NCBI GenBank assembly: GCA_913774665.1
Contig: CAJYHN010000002.1
Location: 682,001-746,000 of the forward strand
Reading direction: 5' to 3'
DNA from: an uncultured Microbacterium sp.
GTDB lineage: Bacteria > Actinomycetota > Actinomycetes > Actinomycetales > Microbacteriaceae
Length of the DNA: 64,000 bases
Shown here: piece after piece, positions 8,702-17,031 of the stretch
How the letters are laid out: each line of letters starts with the position of its first letter
How positions within the stretch are numbered: the stretch's first letter is position 1
Program-made: the position numbers and the translations under genes
The notes under the pieces: generated by a model
Told to the model about the DNA's origin: nothing
Seen by the model: only the letters and a program-made list of their open reading frames with translations
Databases searched by the model: none

Positions 8702-9659
8702 AATCCGCCAGCCCGGACTGGCCACCACCGTTCAAGACCTCGGGCGCATCGGGCATTACGCGCTGGGGTTCCCTCAGGGCGGGGCGATGGACCAGGAGTC
8801 CGCGCGCCTCGCGAACGCGCTCGTCGGCAATGGTCCCGAGGCGGCCGTGCTCGAGTGCGCGTACATGGGTCCGGTCATCGCCGCGACCGCTCCGATCGAG
8901 ATCGCCGTCACGGGCGCGCCCATCGAGGTCCGCGTGAACGGTGCGCCGCGCCCCGCCTGGACGCGTCTGCAGCTCGAGGCGGGCGACGAACTGTCGTTCG
9001 GCGTCATCCAGGGCGGCACGCGGTTCTTCATCGCCCTGCGCGGCGGGATCGATGTCCCTCTCGCCCTGGGGAGTCGCTCGACCTACGCGATCGGCGGGAT
9101 CGGCGGAATCGAGGGCCGGGCGCTGCGTGCCGGAGACGTCGTGGAGACCCTCGAGCCCACCCACCCGCTACCCGCCGGCGACACCATCGCCGAGTCCGAC
9201 AGGCCCGTCTTCTCTCGCGAGCAGGAGGTGCGCATCATGTTCGGCCTCTACGACCACCTGCTCTCGAGCGAGGGGCGCCGTCGCCTCGTCGAGGAGGACT
9301 GGACGCTCACCCCGACCGCCGACCGCATGGGACTGCGCTACTCGGGTCCCGGCGTCGAGTGGAGGGAACGCGAACAGCCCTTCGGCGCGGGGCAGGACCC
9401 CTCGAACATCGTCGATGCCGGGTATGCGGTCGGCTCGATCCAGATCCCGGGCGGTACGCAGCCGATCGTGCTGCACCGCGACGCAGTGTCGGGCGGCGGC
9501 TACGCGATGGTCGCCACCGTCATCAGCGCCGACATGGACCTCGTCGCTCGCGCCGCTCCCGGCACGCGCACCCGGTTCGTCGCGGTGGACAGGGAGGCGG
9601 CGTTGAACGCGCGGGCGGAGCGTCGCGCACGGGTCGCCCGCATCGTGGCCTCGCTCTGA
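8691..9659 (+). CDS. pxpC: 5-oxoprolinase subunit C / KipA-like (allophanate hydrolase subunit 2 family)
   Basis: 322 residues, full length for the family. The opening is typical: IRQPGLATTVQDLGRIGHYALGFPQGGAMD, followed later by SNIVDAGYAVGSIQIPGGTQP and the DAVSGGGYAMVATV block. It pairs with PxpB. It is the last gene of the operon and is followed by a strong hairpin shared with convergent gltA. With pxpA, pxpB, the biotin carrier and biotin carboxylase it completes a plausible carboxylation-plus-hydrolysis machine. Confidence 0.9.
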   Translation: MACEIRQPGLATTVQDLGRIGHYALGFPQGGAMDQESARLANALVGNGPEAAVLECAYMGPVIAATAPIEIAVTGAPIEVRVNGAPRPAWTRLQLEAGDELSFGVIQGGTRFFIALRGGIDVPLALGSRSTYAIGGIGGIEGRALRAGDVVETLEPTHPLPAGDTIAESDRPVFSREQEVRIMFGLYDHLLSSEGRRRLVEEDWTLTPTADRMGLRYSGPGVEWREREQPFGAGQDPSNIVDAGYAVGSIQIPGGTQPIVLHRDAVSGGGYAMVATVISADMDLVARAAPGTRTRFVAVDREAALNARAERRARVARIVASL

Positions 9660-9793
9660 CGCCACGCCGACCTCGTGGCATCCGCCCCATCCCACGCGTG
9701 AACGCGATTCGCACCCGGGGGCACGACCTCGCTGCGTTCTCGTGCGCGGACCGCGTTCGTGCGTGAACGGGGCGGCGCACGGTGCCCGCACAC

Positions 9794-9833
9794 CGAAACG
9801 CCCCGCCCCTCGCGAGAGGGACGGGGCGTTTCG
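9794..9833. terminator. bidirectional hairpin between pxpC and gltA
   Basis: Two 18-nt arms (CGAAACGCCCCG... and ...CGGGGCGTTTCG) pair with one mismatch around a GCGA tetraloop (a GNRA loop). It lies 7 bp from the gltA stop codon and downstream of pxpC. AAA/TTT runs lie within the outer stem, so it can work in both directions. The 130 bases between pxpC and this hairpin show no gene. Confidence 0.85.
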
Positions 9834-9840
9834 AGCCGGG

Positions 9841-11136
9841 TCAGATGCCGGGGTAGGTGCGCTCGGCGGCACCCGTGTACAGCTGCTGCGGGCGGCCGAT
9901 CTTCGTCTGGGGGTCGCTGATCGCCTCGCGCCACTGGGCGAGCCAGCCGGGCAGACGGCCGATGGCGAACAGCACCGTGAACATGCGGGTGGGGAAGCCC
10001 ATCGCCTTGTAGATCACGCCGGTGTAGAAGTCGACGTTCGGGTAGAGGCGACGCTCCTTGAAGTAGTCGTCCTCGAGGGCGATCTGCTCGAGCTCCTTCG
10101 CGAGGTCGAGCAGCGGGTCGCTGACGCCGAGTGCGGTGAGCACCTCGTCGGCCGACTCCTTGACGAGCTTGGCGCGCGGGTCGTAGTTCTTGTACACGCG
10201 GTGACCGAAGCCCATGAGCTTGACGCCCTGCTCCTTGTTCTTCACCCGCTCGACGAAGCGCTCGACGCTCTCGCCCGAGTCGCGGATGCGCGCGAGCATC
10301 TGCAGGACGGCCTCGTTCGCGCCACCGTGCAGGGGGCCGGACAGCGCCTGGATGCCGGCGGAGATCGACGCGAACTGGTTCGCTCCGGTCGAACCGACCA
10401 GTCGCACGGTCGAGGTCGAGGCGTTCTGCTCGTGGTCCTCGTGCAGCATCAGCAGCAGATCGAGGGCCTTCGTCATGACCGGGTTGGCCTCGAAGGGCTC
10501 GCTGTGCACGCCGAAGTTGAGCTTGAGGAAGTTGTCGACGAAGCCGAGCGAGTTGTCGGGGTACAGGAACGCCTGTCCGATGCTCTTCTTGTGCGCGTAG
10601 GCCGCGATCACGGGGAGCTTCGCGAGCATGCGGACCGTGTTGAGCTCGACGTGCTCGGGGTTGTGCGGGTCGGACTCGGCCTCGTAATAGGTCGAGAGGG
10701 CCGCGGTCGCCGCCGAGAGCACCGACATGGGGTGCGCGGTGGGCGGCAGCGCCGAGAAGAGGCTCTTCAGGTCTTCGTGCAGCAGCGTGTGACGGCGGAT
10801 CCGCTCGTCGAAAGACGCCAGCTCGGATGCCGAGGGCAGCTCGCCGTAGATGAGCAACCACGCGACCTCGAGGTAGGTGCTGTTCTTCGCCAGCTGCTCG
10901 ATGGGGTATCCGCGATAGCGGAGGATGCCCTGGTCGCCGTCGATGTAGGTGATGTCGGACTTCGTCGAGGCCGTGTTGACGAAGCCGTAGTCGAGCGTGG
11001 TGTGACCGGTCTGCTTCGTCAGCGACGCGATGTCGATGCTCGGAACGCCGTCGGTGCCTCGCAGGACCGGGAATTCGGCGGTGGTGCCCCCTACCGTGAG
11101 AGTGGCCTTGTCCTGCTGCGTGCCCGCGTCGCTCAC
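9841..11136 (-). CDS. gltA: citrate synthase
   Basis: 431 residues from GTG 11136 (VSDAGTQQDKATL) with AAGGAGG just upstream. The catalytic blocks are present: LHEDHEQNASTS, GGANEAVLQML with its substrate-binding His nearby, and GFGHRVYKNYDPRA. Condenses oxaloacetate and acetyl-CoA in the cytosol. The length fits the hexameric (type II) bacterial enzyme. The gene is alone between a strong 3' hairpin and a 219-bp 5' gap from dapC. Confidence 0.95.
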   Translation of the reverse strand: MSDAGTQQDKATLTVGGTTAEFPVLRGTDGVPSIDIASLTKQTGHTTLDYGFVNTASTKSDITYIDGDQGILRYRGYPIEQLAKNSTYLEVAWLLIYGELPSASELASFDERIRRHTLLHEDLKSLFSALPPTAHPMSVLSAATAALSTYYEAESDPHNPEHVELNTVRMLAKLPVIAAYAHKKSIGQAFLYPDNSLGFVDNFLKLNFGVHSEPFEANPVMTKALDLLLMLHEDHEQNASTSTVRLVGSTGANQFASISAGIQALSGPLHGGANEAVLQMLARIRDSGESVERFVERVKNKEQGVKLMGFGHRVYKNYDPRAKLVKESADEVLTALGVSDPLLDLAKELEQIALEDDYFKERRLYPNVDFYTGVIYKAMGFPTRMFTVLFAIGRLPGWLAQWREAISDPQTKIGRPQQLYTGAAERTYPGI

Positions 11137-11355
11137 CGCGCCTCCTTGCGATTTCTGGTCGCCCGTGTGGTCGACCGCGGGGCTTGCGGCACCCCGCGAT
11201 CTTCTCGCCCGCTGAATGCCACGGGAATGGCATCCGGGTCGGCGGGGCGCACGGAGGATGACCCCGGACGACCTGCCTTTACAGCCTAGTAGGCACTCCG
11301 GCGTACAGATGACACCGCTAAAGGTTGCCCCCATCGAATGGAGGGAACCTCCTGG

Positions 11356-12459
11356 TCAGGCGCGTAGACGCCCCGCGGCGGCCGCGATGCGCTCGTCGGT
11401 CGCGGTGAGCGAGAAGCGCACGTGGTTCGGGAAGTGGGTGCCGTAGAAGTGCCCCGGTCCCACCAGGATGCCCAGATCCGCGAGCCGGTCGACGCTCTCC
11501 CACGCGTCGCGCCCCTCGGTCGCCCAGAGGTACAGGCCGCCCTCGCTGCGGTCGATCGTGAAGCCGGCGGCCTCGACGGCGGGCTTGAGGACCGCGCGAC
11601 GGCGGGCGTAGCGCTCGCGCTGCGCGGCGACGTGCTCGTCGTCGCCGAGGGCGACGGTCATCGCGCGCTGCACGGGCGCGGGAGGCATGAGTCCGAGATG
11701 CTTGCGCCCGGTCAGCAGACGCGAGACGAGCGCGGGGTCGCCCGCGAGGAACGCCGCGCGATATCCCGCGAGGTTCGACTGCTTGCTCAGCGAATAGACC
11801 GAGAGCACGTCGGTGAGGTCGCCGTCGACGACAGCCGGGTCGAGGACGCTCGGGACGGGCTGCGCATCCCACGGGGCGTCCCAGCCCAACTCGGCGTAGC
11901 ACTCGTCGGAGGCCAGGACGGCTCCGATCTCGCGCGCTCGGGTCACGGCATCCCGAAGCTCGTCCGTCGAGAGGACGCGCCCGTCGGGGTTGCCGGGTGA
12001 GTTGACCCAGATCAGGCGCGCGTTCGCGGGCCACGAGGAGGGATCGTCGGATGCCACGGCCTCGGCACCCACGAGACGCGCTCCGACCTCGTAGGTGGGG
12101 TAGGCGGCGCGCGGGTGGACGACGGCGTCGCCCGGGCCGAGACCGAGGAGCAGGGGCAGCAGGGCAACGAGCTCTTTCGATCCGACCGTGGGCAGGACGT
12201 TCTCGGCCGAGAGGCCGGGAACGCCGCGACGGCGGTGATACCACTCGGCGATGGCCTCGCGCAGGGCCGGGGTGCCCGCGGTCTGCGGGTAGGCGTGCGC
12301 GTCGGTCGCGTCAGCCAGAGCCGCCGCGACGACGGCGGGAGTCGGGTCGACGGGCGAGCCGATCGACAGGTCGACGATGCCGTCGGGGTGGCGTCGCGCG
12401 CGTTCCGCGTACGGCGCGACCGCGTCCCACGGGTAGTCGGCGAGGTCGGCGACGCCCAC
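11356..12459 (-). CDS. dapC: succinyldiaminopimelate transaminase
   Basis: 367 residues, class I/II PLP aminotransferase. The Schiff-base lysine is in SLSKQSNLAGYRAAF, with the NSPGNPDG and ASDECYAELGW blocks upstream. It converts N-succinyl-2-amino-6-ketopimelate to succinyl-diaminopimelate, between DapD and DapE. It follows ferredoxin fdxA with 3 bp between them, an arrangement I recall from other actinobacteria. The gene begins MGVADLADYPWD. Other aminotransferase specificities cannot be excluded by sequence alone, but the dap neighbourhood supports this one. Confidence 0.88.
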   Translation of the reverse strand: MGVADLADYPWDAVAPYAERARRHPDGIVDLSIGSPVDPTPAVVAAALADATDAHAYPQTAGTPALREAIAEWYHRRRGVPGLSAENVLPTVGSKELVALLPLLLGLGPGDAVVHPRAAYPTYEVGARLVGAEAVASDDPSSWPANARLIWVNSPGNPDGRVLSTDELRDAVTRAREIGAVLASDECYAELGWDAPWDAQPVPSVLDPAVVDGDLTDVLSVYSLSKQSNLAGYRAAFLAGDPALVSRLLTGRKHLGLMPPAPVQRAMTVALGDDEHVAAQRERYARRRAVLKPAVEAAGFTIDRSEGGLYLWATEGRDAWESVDRLADLGILVGPGHFYGTHFPNHVRFSLTATDERIAAAAGRLRA

Positions 12460-12462
12460 GGG

Positions 12463-12783
12463 TCAGTGCGCCTGCGGGGGCAGTGCGGTGATGACGGGGT
12501 GGTCCTTGGCGATCACGCCGACCTTGGCGGCACCACCGGGCGAGCCGATGTCGTCGAAGAACTCGACGTTGGCCTTGTAGTAGTCGGACCACTCTTCGGG
12601 GAGGTCGTCCTCGTAGTAGATGGCCTCGACGGGGCAGACCGGCTCGCACGCACCGCAGTCGACGCACTCGTCGGGGTGGATGTAGAGCGATCGTTCACCC
12701 TCGTAGATGCAGTCGACAGGGCACTCATCGATGCAGGCGCGGTCTTTCACATCGACGCACGGGAGGGCGATTACGTAAGTCAC
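12463..12783 (-). CDS. fdxA: 7Fe/8Fe ferredoxin
   Basis: 106 residues beginning [25 protein letters not shown], with the second cluster motif [21 protein letters not shown]. The Cys pattern of the first site fits a [3Fe-4S] plus [4Fe-4S] ferredoxin of the mycobacterial FdxA/FdxC type. It is a small soluble electron carrier. First gene of a likely fdxA-dapC unit; the promoter must lie in the 165 bp up to the divergent RCC1 gene. Confidence 0.95.
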   Translation of the reverse strand: MTYVIALPCVDVKDRACIDECPVDCIYEGERSLYIHPDECVDCGACEPVCPVEAIYYEDDLPEEWSDYYKANVEFFDDIGSPGGAAKVGVIAKDHPVITALPPQAH

Positions 12784-12948
12784 CCGTCCAGTCTAATCGC
12801 GACGAGACGCGCGGTTTCGCTGCCGACGCGGTGGTATGACGCACAGCGTCCTCACCCGCATTCCGGGCTCATCGTCGCGCGCCGACGAAAGGCCGCGACC
12901 TGGGAGACTGTCCAGCCGACGGCACCCCAGCGAAAGATCGGTCGACGC

Positions 12949-14511
12949 ATGAACGATGCTCCCCGCTTCCCTTCGTCCCCCGCGGTCTCGAGACGAGCCG
13001 TCGTGGCCGGCGCCGCCTGGGCCGTTCCCGCCATCGTGGCTGTCGGGGCGAGTCCCGCTCTCGCCGCGTCCGGCGGTCCGACCATGACGATGAGCACGCC
13101 GAACGGGAAGGCGCCCGCCGCCGGGGACGTGCCGGTGACGGCGACGGTGAAGCCCGCCACAGCGTCTGCCGCCGACGTGTCCTTGGTCGCCGTCTCCCAG
13201 CGGTACGTCACGTTCACCGGACCGACCGGCGTCAGCTTCAGCCCCAAAGAGGCGCTCGTGAGCGAGTCCGGCGTCGCCTCCACCACGATGACCACCACCG
13301 ACACGTGGGCCATGCCGGGGAGCACGATCTCGATCACCGCCGTCAGCGAGGGTGTCCAGCCGGCGAGCGCCGCCATCACCGTGGTGGGCGCGAACGCTTA
13401 TGCGCTCGGCAACAACTACGGGGTGGTGAGCAACGGTACGGCGGGGGTCGATTCTCAGGAACCGGTCCTTTCCCGGCCGACTCAGCTCTCGCTCGCCTTC
13501 TCCTCCCCCATCGTCCGTCTGGCGGGCGGCTTCGGATACTCCCTGGCGCTTCTCAAGGATGGGACGATCTGGGGAATCGGGTCGAACGAGCATCGCCAGC
13601 TCGGCGACGACGATGCGGATCGCACACAGTGGACGCGGGTCTCCGGCCTCGCAGATGTCGTCGACATCGTGACCGGCCGGGGCGTCGTGCTTGCCCTGAC
13701 CCGCGGCGGCAGGGTCTATCAGTGGGGGCGCAACCTCGACTTCAGTAACGGGACCGCTCCGGCCGTGATCACGCCCACCGTGGTGCCCCTGAGCACTACA
13801 GCCGCTCAGATCGCGCTGGGCACGGATACCGACCATGCGGCGGCGTTCGCGCGCTGCGATGACGGCACGGTGCACTCCTGGGGGGCGGGCAATCTCGGTG
13901 ACGGCAGCACCGCGTACCGTGACGACCCCCGCCCCGTCTCGGACGTCGAGCGGGCTGTCCATATCGCCGCAGCCAACAACGCGGCATACGCGGTTCTGCA
14001 GGACGGCACGATCCGCTCGTGGGGCGACGACGCCGGCGGCGCCCTCGGCAACGACAGTCCCGTGCGTCACGGCCGGTACGGCCCCCAGTATTTCTACGCG
14101 TACACGCCGGTCACGGTGTCGGACATCACCAGTGCCCGGCAGGTCTTTGCGGGCGAGTACTGCGCGTACGCGATCCTCGCCGACGGCTCGGTCCGCGCGT
14201 GGGGATACAACGGCTCCGGCCAACTCGGCGACGGCACGACCATGGATCGCAGCGCGCCGGTCACCGTGCAGCAACAGAGCGAGAGCGGACCGATCGATCT
14301 TCACGCCACCCAGATCGGCACGGCGCGAGACAGCGCCTACGCCGTCCTCGAGGGCGGCGCCGCCGCCGCGTGGGGCAGCAACGAGTCCTACCAACTCGGC
14401 GACGGGAGCACCGACGGCCGCCTCGTCGCCGGTCCGTTCATCCCCCAGGGACGCCCGATCACGAGCATCGGCACCACGGTCGTCTCGACGGTCTTCGCCG
14501 TCACCCGCTGA
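12949..14511 (+). CDS. secreted RCC1-repeat beta-propeller protein with Ig-like domain (paralog 1)
   Basis: 520 residues. A Tat-like signal occupies residues ~14-40 (SRRAVVAGAAWAVPAIVAV...ALA). An Ig-like/invasin-type segment follows to ~residue 150 (TMTMSTPNGKAPAAGDVPVTATV). The rest is a run of RCC1 repeats built on AWGYNGSGQLGDGTT-like motifs, predicted to make a seven-bladed propeller. No LPXTG sorting signal or C-terminal membrane anchor is seen, so it is probably exported and released or loosely bound. Eukaryotic RCC1 is a GEF, but bacterial RCC1-repeat proteins have no agreed function. A second copy lies at 15222-16703. Confidence 0.8.
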   Translation: MNDAPRFPSSPAVSRRAVVAGAAWAVPAIVAVGASPALAASGGPTMTMSTPNGKAPAAGDVPVTATVKPATASAADVSLVAVSQRYVTFTGPTGVSFSPKEALVSESGVASTTMTTTDTWAMPGSTISITAVSEGVQPASAAITVVGANAYALGNNYGVVSNGTAGVDSQEPVLSRPTQLSLAFSSPIVRLAGGFGYSLALLKDGTIWGIGSNEHRQLGDDDADRTQWTRVSGLADVVDIVTGRGVVLALTRGGRVYQWGRNLDFSNGTAPAVITPTVVPLSTTAAQIALGTDTDHAAAFARCDDGTVHSWGAGNLGDGSTAYRDDPRPVSDVERAVHIAAANNAAYAVLQDGTIRSWGDDAGGALGNDSPVRHGRYGPQYFYAYTPVTVSDITSARQVFAGEYCAYAILADGSVRAWGYNGSGQLGDGTTMDRSAPVTVQQQSESGPIDLHATQIGTARDSAYAVLEGGAAAAWGSNESYQLGDGSTDGRLVAGPFIPQGRPITSIGTTVVSTVFAVTR

Positions 14512-14560
14512 TCCCCGCGTTCGAGGCCGTCCGCAGATTCCGAGGGGCTTCAGGATGCAG

Positions 14561-14968
14561 TCAGCGTGCGACGGAGGGCTCGTCGGCCCGAACGCGCCGA
14601 AGGTGTGAGAAATCGGGCCAGAACGCCACGAGCACCATGAGCGCGGGGCCGACCACCGTCCAGACGAGGGGAACCCACTCCATGCCCGCCGTCGGCGCGG
14701 CGACGATTGCGGAACCGCCCGGCCCCACCAGAGAGAAGACGTAGGTGGCCACCGTGATGCCCAGACCACCGGCGAGCGCGTTGACGCGGTCGCCGGTCAG
14801 GGTTCGTAGAGCCACGAGAAGCGCGGCACTGCCGATCGTCGCGAGCACCAGGCCGACGGGAAAAGGACCGAGGAGGAATCCCTGCGCAACGGTGCCCGCG
14901 GTTCCGTAGAAGACCCCGACGAGCAGGGCCACCAGCCAGCCGACGACGCGCAGGATGCCAGAAGTCAC
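14561..14968 (-). CDS. small integral membrane protein, function unknown
   Basis: 135 residues from a GTG at 14968 (VTSGILRVVGWLVALLVGVFY). Four hydrophobic segments are apparent: near 5-27, 33-52, 60-82 and 90-115. The tail is short and charged (FSHLRRVRADEPSVAR). It lies on the opposite strand between the two RCC1 paralogs. I do not recognise a family. The frame extends upstream to 15088, but that extension is Arg/Ala-rich and looks non-coding. Confidence 0.65.
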   Translation of the reverse strand: MTSGILRVVGWLVALLVGVFYGTAGTVAQGFLLGPFPVGLVLATIGSAALLVALRTLTGDRVNALAGGLGITVATYVFSLVGPGGSAIVAAPTAGMEWVPLVWTVVGPALMVLVAFWPDFSHLRRVRADEPSVAR

Positions 14969-15221
14969 CGGTTCAGCATAGGTGCGCGCAGCTATGGCTC
15001 GGCTTGGAGCGGCGCGCGCGGCGGGTGAGGAGATGTTATCCCGAGGGTGAATTACCGGCAGGTGCCGAACACAGGATGAGTCGCGCATCGCTGCAATCGA
15101 CGCATGTAAACATGATCACCTGTGCACGGAAGGCTCGGGGAGCAGGATCTGGCCGCCACCATGCGCGATCCTCGTCAAGCGACCACATCCTCGCATTCCT
15201 CACGGGAAGGCCCTTCGCCTG

Positions 15222-16703
15222 ATGATCAGCCCTACACGCCCGAGCCAACCTCCCGCGCTCTCTCGCCGATCGCTCGTCACGAGTGCGGCCTGGGCCGTGC
15301 CCGCGATCGTTGCGGCGACCGCGACGCCCGCGTTCGCCGTCTCCGCGCAGAAGCCCACGGTGACGGTCTCCACGCCCGGGATGCAGAGCCCGGCGGCGGG
15401 CGACGTGACCGCCACCGTGCAGGTGACCGATGCCGACGGCACGACCTCGGCGGGGCATGTCGTGTCGTTCACGAGTCCAGAAGGCGTCTCTTTCTCGCCA
15501 CCCACCCCCACCACGAGTGGATCGGGCGTCGCAACCACGACGATGACGACCACGAACGCCTGGGCGACCCCCGGGAGCACCATCACCATCACTGCGCTGA
15601 GCGACGGCGCCTCCGGCTCGGCCGCCATCACCCAGCTCGGGGCGAATGCTCTCGTCAGCGGCAGCGGATCGGTGACGAACGGCACCACGACCACGTGGAC
15701 ACCGACGCAGTTGCCTCTGGTCTTCCCCTCTCCGGTGACCGCTCTCGTCTCGAACAGACAGGCCGCCTACGCGCTCCTCGAGAACGGCACGGTGTGGAGC
15801 GTCGGATCGAACGGCTACGGCCAGCTCGGCGACGGGACGAAAACCGATCGCAGTACGTGGGCGGTCATCCCTTCGCTGTCCAACGTCAAGCAGGTCGCCG
15901 CCTTCAGCGCTGGCGCCTATGCCCTCCTCGGGGACGGCAGCATTCGGTCGTGGGGCACGAACAACCTGGGGCAGCTCGGGAACGGCACCACGACCCAGAG
16001 CTCAAGCCCGACCGTCGTTTCGGGCGTCACCTCGGCCGTCGCCGTGGCGGGAGGCGGCGACAATGGTTACGCCCTGCTCAGAGACGGTTCGGTCGTCTCC
16101 TGGGGCTTCAACTACTACGGCCAGATCGGCAACGGAACAGTCGGTCGAGACTCGAGCACGTGGGCCGTCACCAGACCCACCCAGGTGGGCTTGGACGAAA
16201 GAGCCGACAGCATCGTCGCGGGTGGAACAAGCGCGTACGCGCTCATGAGAAGCGCGACGATCCGCGCGTGGGGCGACAACCGTTCGGGACAACTGGGAAA
16301 CAACTCCTCCGCGGAGTACAGCTCGACCATCGTCGTCGTGGGCAATCTGTCGGGCATCAAACAGATTGCCGGTGGAGGAAAGTCCGCGTACGCACTGTCC
16401 AAGTCCGGTCAAGTCTTCGCGTGGGGCTCCGACTCGTCCGGCGCGCTGGGCACCGGTAACGGAAACAGCTCCAAGCCGGTGCGAATGCTCAGCGGCGTCA
16501 GCTCACTCACGGCGGGCGCGGCGTCCGGGTACGCCCTTCGGAGCGAGGGGACGTTGAGCGTCTGGGGCTCGAACTACCAGGGACAGCTCGGCGACGGAAC
16601 GACCACCGACCGCGCCACGCCCGTCACGATCACACCGTCCGTGAGCGTCTCGAAACTGATGACCAGCAGTCCGACCTCGACGACGCAGTTCCTCGTGCAC
16701 TGA
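15222..16703 (+). CDS. secreted RCC1-repeat beta-propeller protein with Ig-like domain (paralog 2)
   Basis: 493 residues with the same architecture as the protein at 12949-14511: Tat-like signal (SRRSLVTSAAWAVPAIVAAT...AFA), Ig-like segment (KPTVTVSTPGMQSPAAGDVTATV), then RCC1 repeats such as SVGSNGYGQLGDGTKTDR and SWGTNNLGQLGNGTTTQ. The matching signal peptides and linkers show the pair arose by duplication, but the repeats have diverged. The 3' end overlaps a hairpin shared with azlD. The 253-bp upstream gap carries no obvious gene. Confidence 0.8.
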   Translation: MISPTRPSQPPALSRRSLVTSAAWAVPAIVAATATPAFAVSAQKPTVTVSTPGMQSPAAGDVTATVQVTDADGTTSAGHVVSFTSPEGVSFSPPTPTTSGSGVATTTMTTTNAWATPGSTITITALSDGASGSAAITQLGANALVSGSGSVTNGTTTTWTPTQLPLVFPSPVTALVSNRQAAYALLENGTVWSVGSNGYGQLGDGTKTDRSTWAVIPSLSNVKQVAAFSAGAYALLGDGSIRSWGTNNLGQLGNGTTTQSSSPTVVSGVTSAVAVAGGGDNGYALLRDGSVVSWGFNYYGQIGNGTVGRDSSTWAVTRPTQVGLDERADSIVAGGTSAYALMRSATIRAWGDNRSGQLGNNSSAEYSSTIVVVGNLSGIKQIAGGGKSAYALSKSGQVFAWGSDSSGALGTGNGNSSKPVRMLSGVSSLTAGAASGYALRSEGTLSVWGSNYQGQLGDGTTTDRATPVTITPSVSVSKLMTSSPTSTTQFLVH

Positions 16704-16720
16704 GACCGCGTCCGTCTCAG
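16700..16720. terminator. hairpin containing both convergent stop codons
   Basis: CTGAGAC, a 7-nt loop and GTCTCAG form a perfect 7-bp stem. One arm holds the TGA of the RCC1 gene and the other the TGA of azlD. Only 13 bp separate the two coding sequences, so this is the only candidate terminator between them. Confidence 0.55.
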
Positions 16721-17031
16721 GCCGCCCATCCCCACAGCCGCATCAGGGCTGCGGTCACGGCACCGCCGGCGACCACGACCAGGAACGGAGCTCGCATCCA
16801 CAGCAGCACAGCCGCCACCCCGACCGCGGGGAGGCGCGCATCCACGACGATCGCGGGGCCCGCGGCGATCGCCTGCACGACGACGAGCGCAGACAACAGC
16901 GCCACGGTAAGCAGGTCCGCGATGCGGGCGGGGCGGGGCGACTCGAGCCAGCGGGCGGGGAGGAGATAACCGACCGCCTTGAGAGCGACGCAGATGAGGG
17001 ATGCCACGAGCACGGCGGTCCACAGGGTCAC
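16717..17031 (-). CDS. azlD: AzlD-family branched-chain amino acid transport subunit
   Basis: 104 residues from GTG 17031 (VTLWTAVLVASLICVALKAVGYLLP), overlapping the azlC stop as GTGA. Four hydrophobic segments, ending GGAVTAALMRLWGWAA. AzlD is the small partner of AzlC in branched-chain amino acid (or related) export. The length is typical of the family. Confidence 0.88.
   Translation of the reverse strand: MTLWTAVLVASLICVALKAVGYLLPARWLESPRPARIADLLTVALLSALVVVQAIAAGPAIVVDARLPAVGVAAVLLWMRAPFLVVVAGGAVTAALMRLWGWAA

Noticed and set aside
11340..11352. GGAGG-GAA-CCTCC as a dapC terminator
   Set aside because: The stem is only 5 bp with a 3-nt loop and no T run; too weak to list.
15103..15114. 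CATGT-AA-ACATG palindrome upstream of the second RCC1 gene
   Set aside because: Short, single, and about 110 bp from the start codon; not enough to call an operator.
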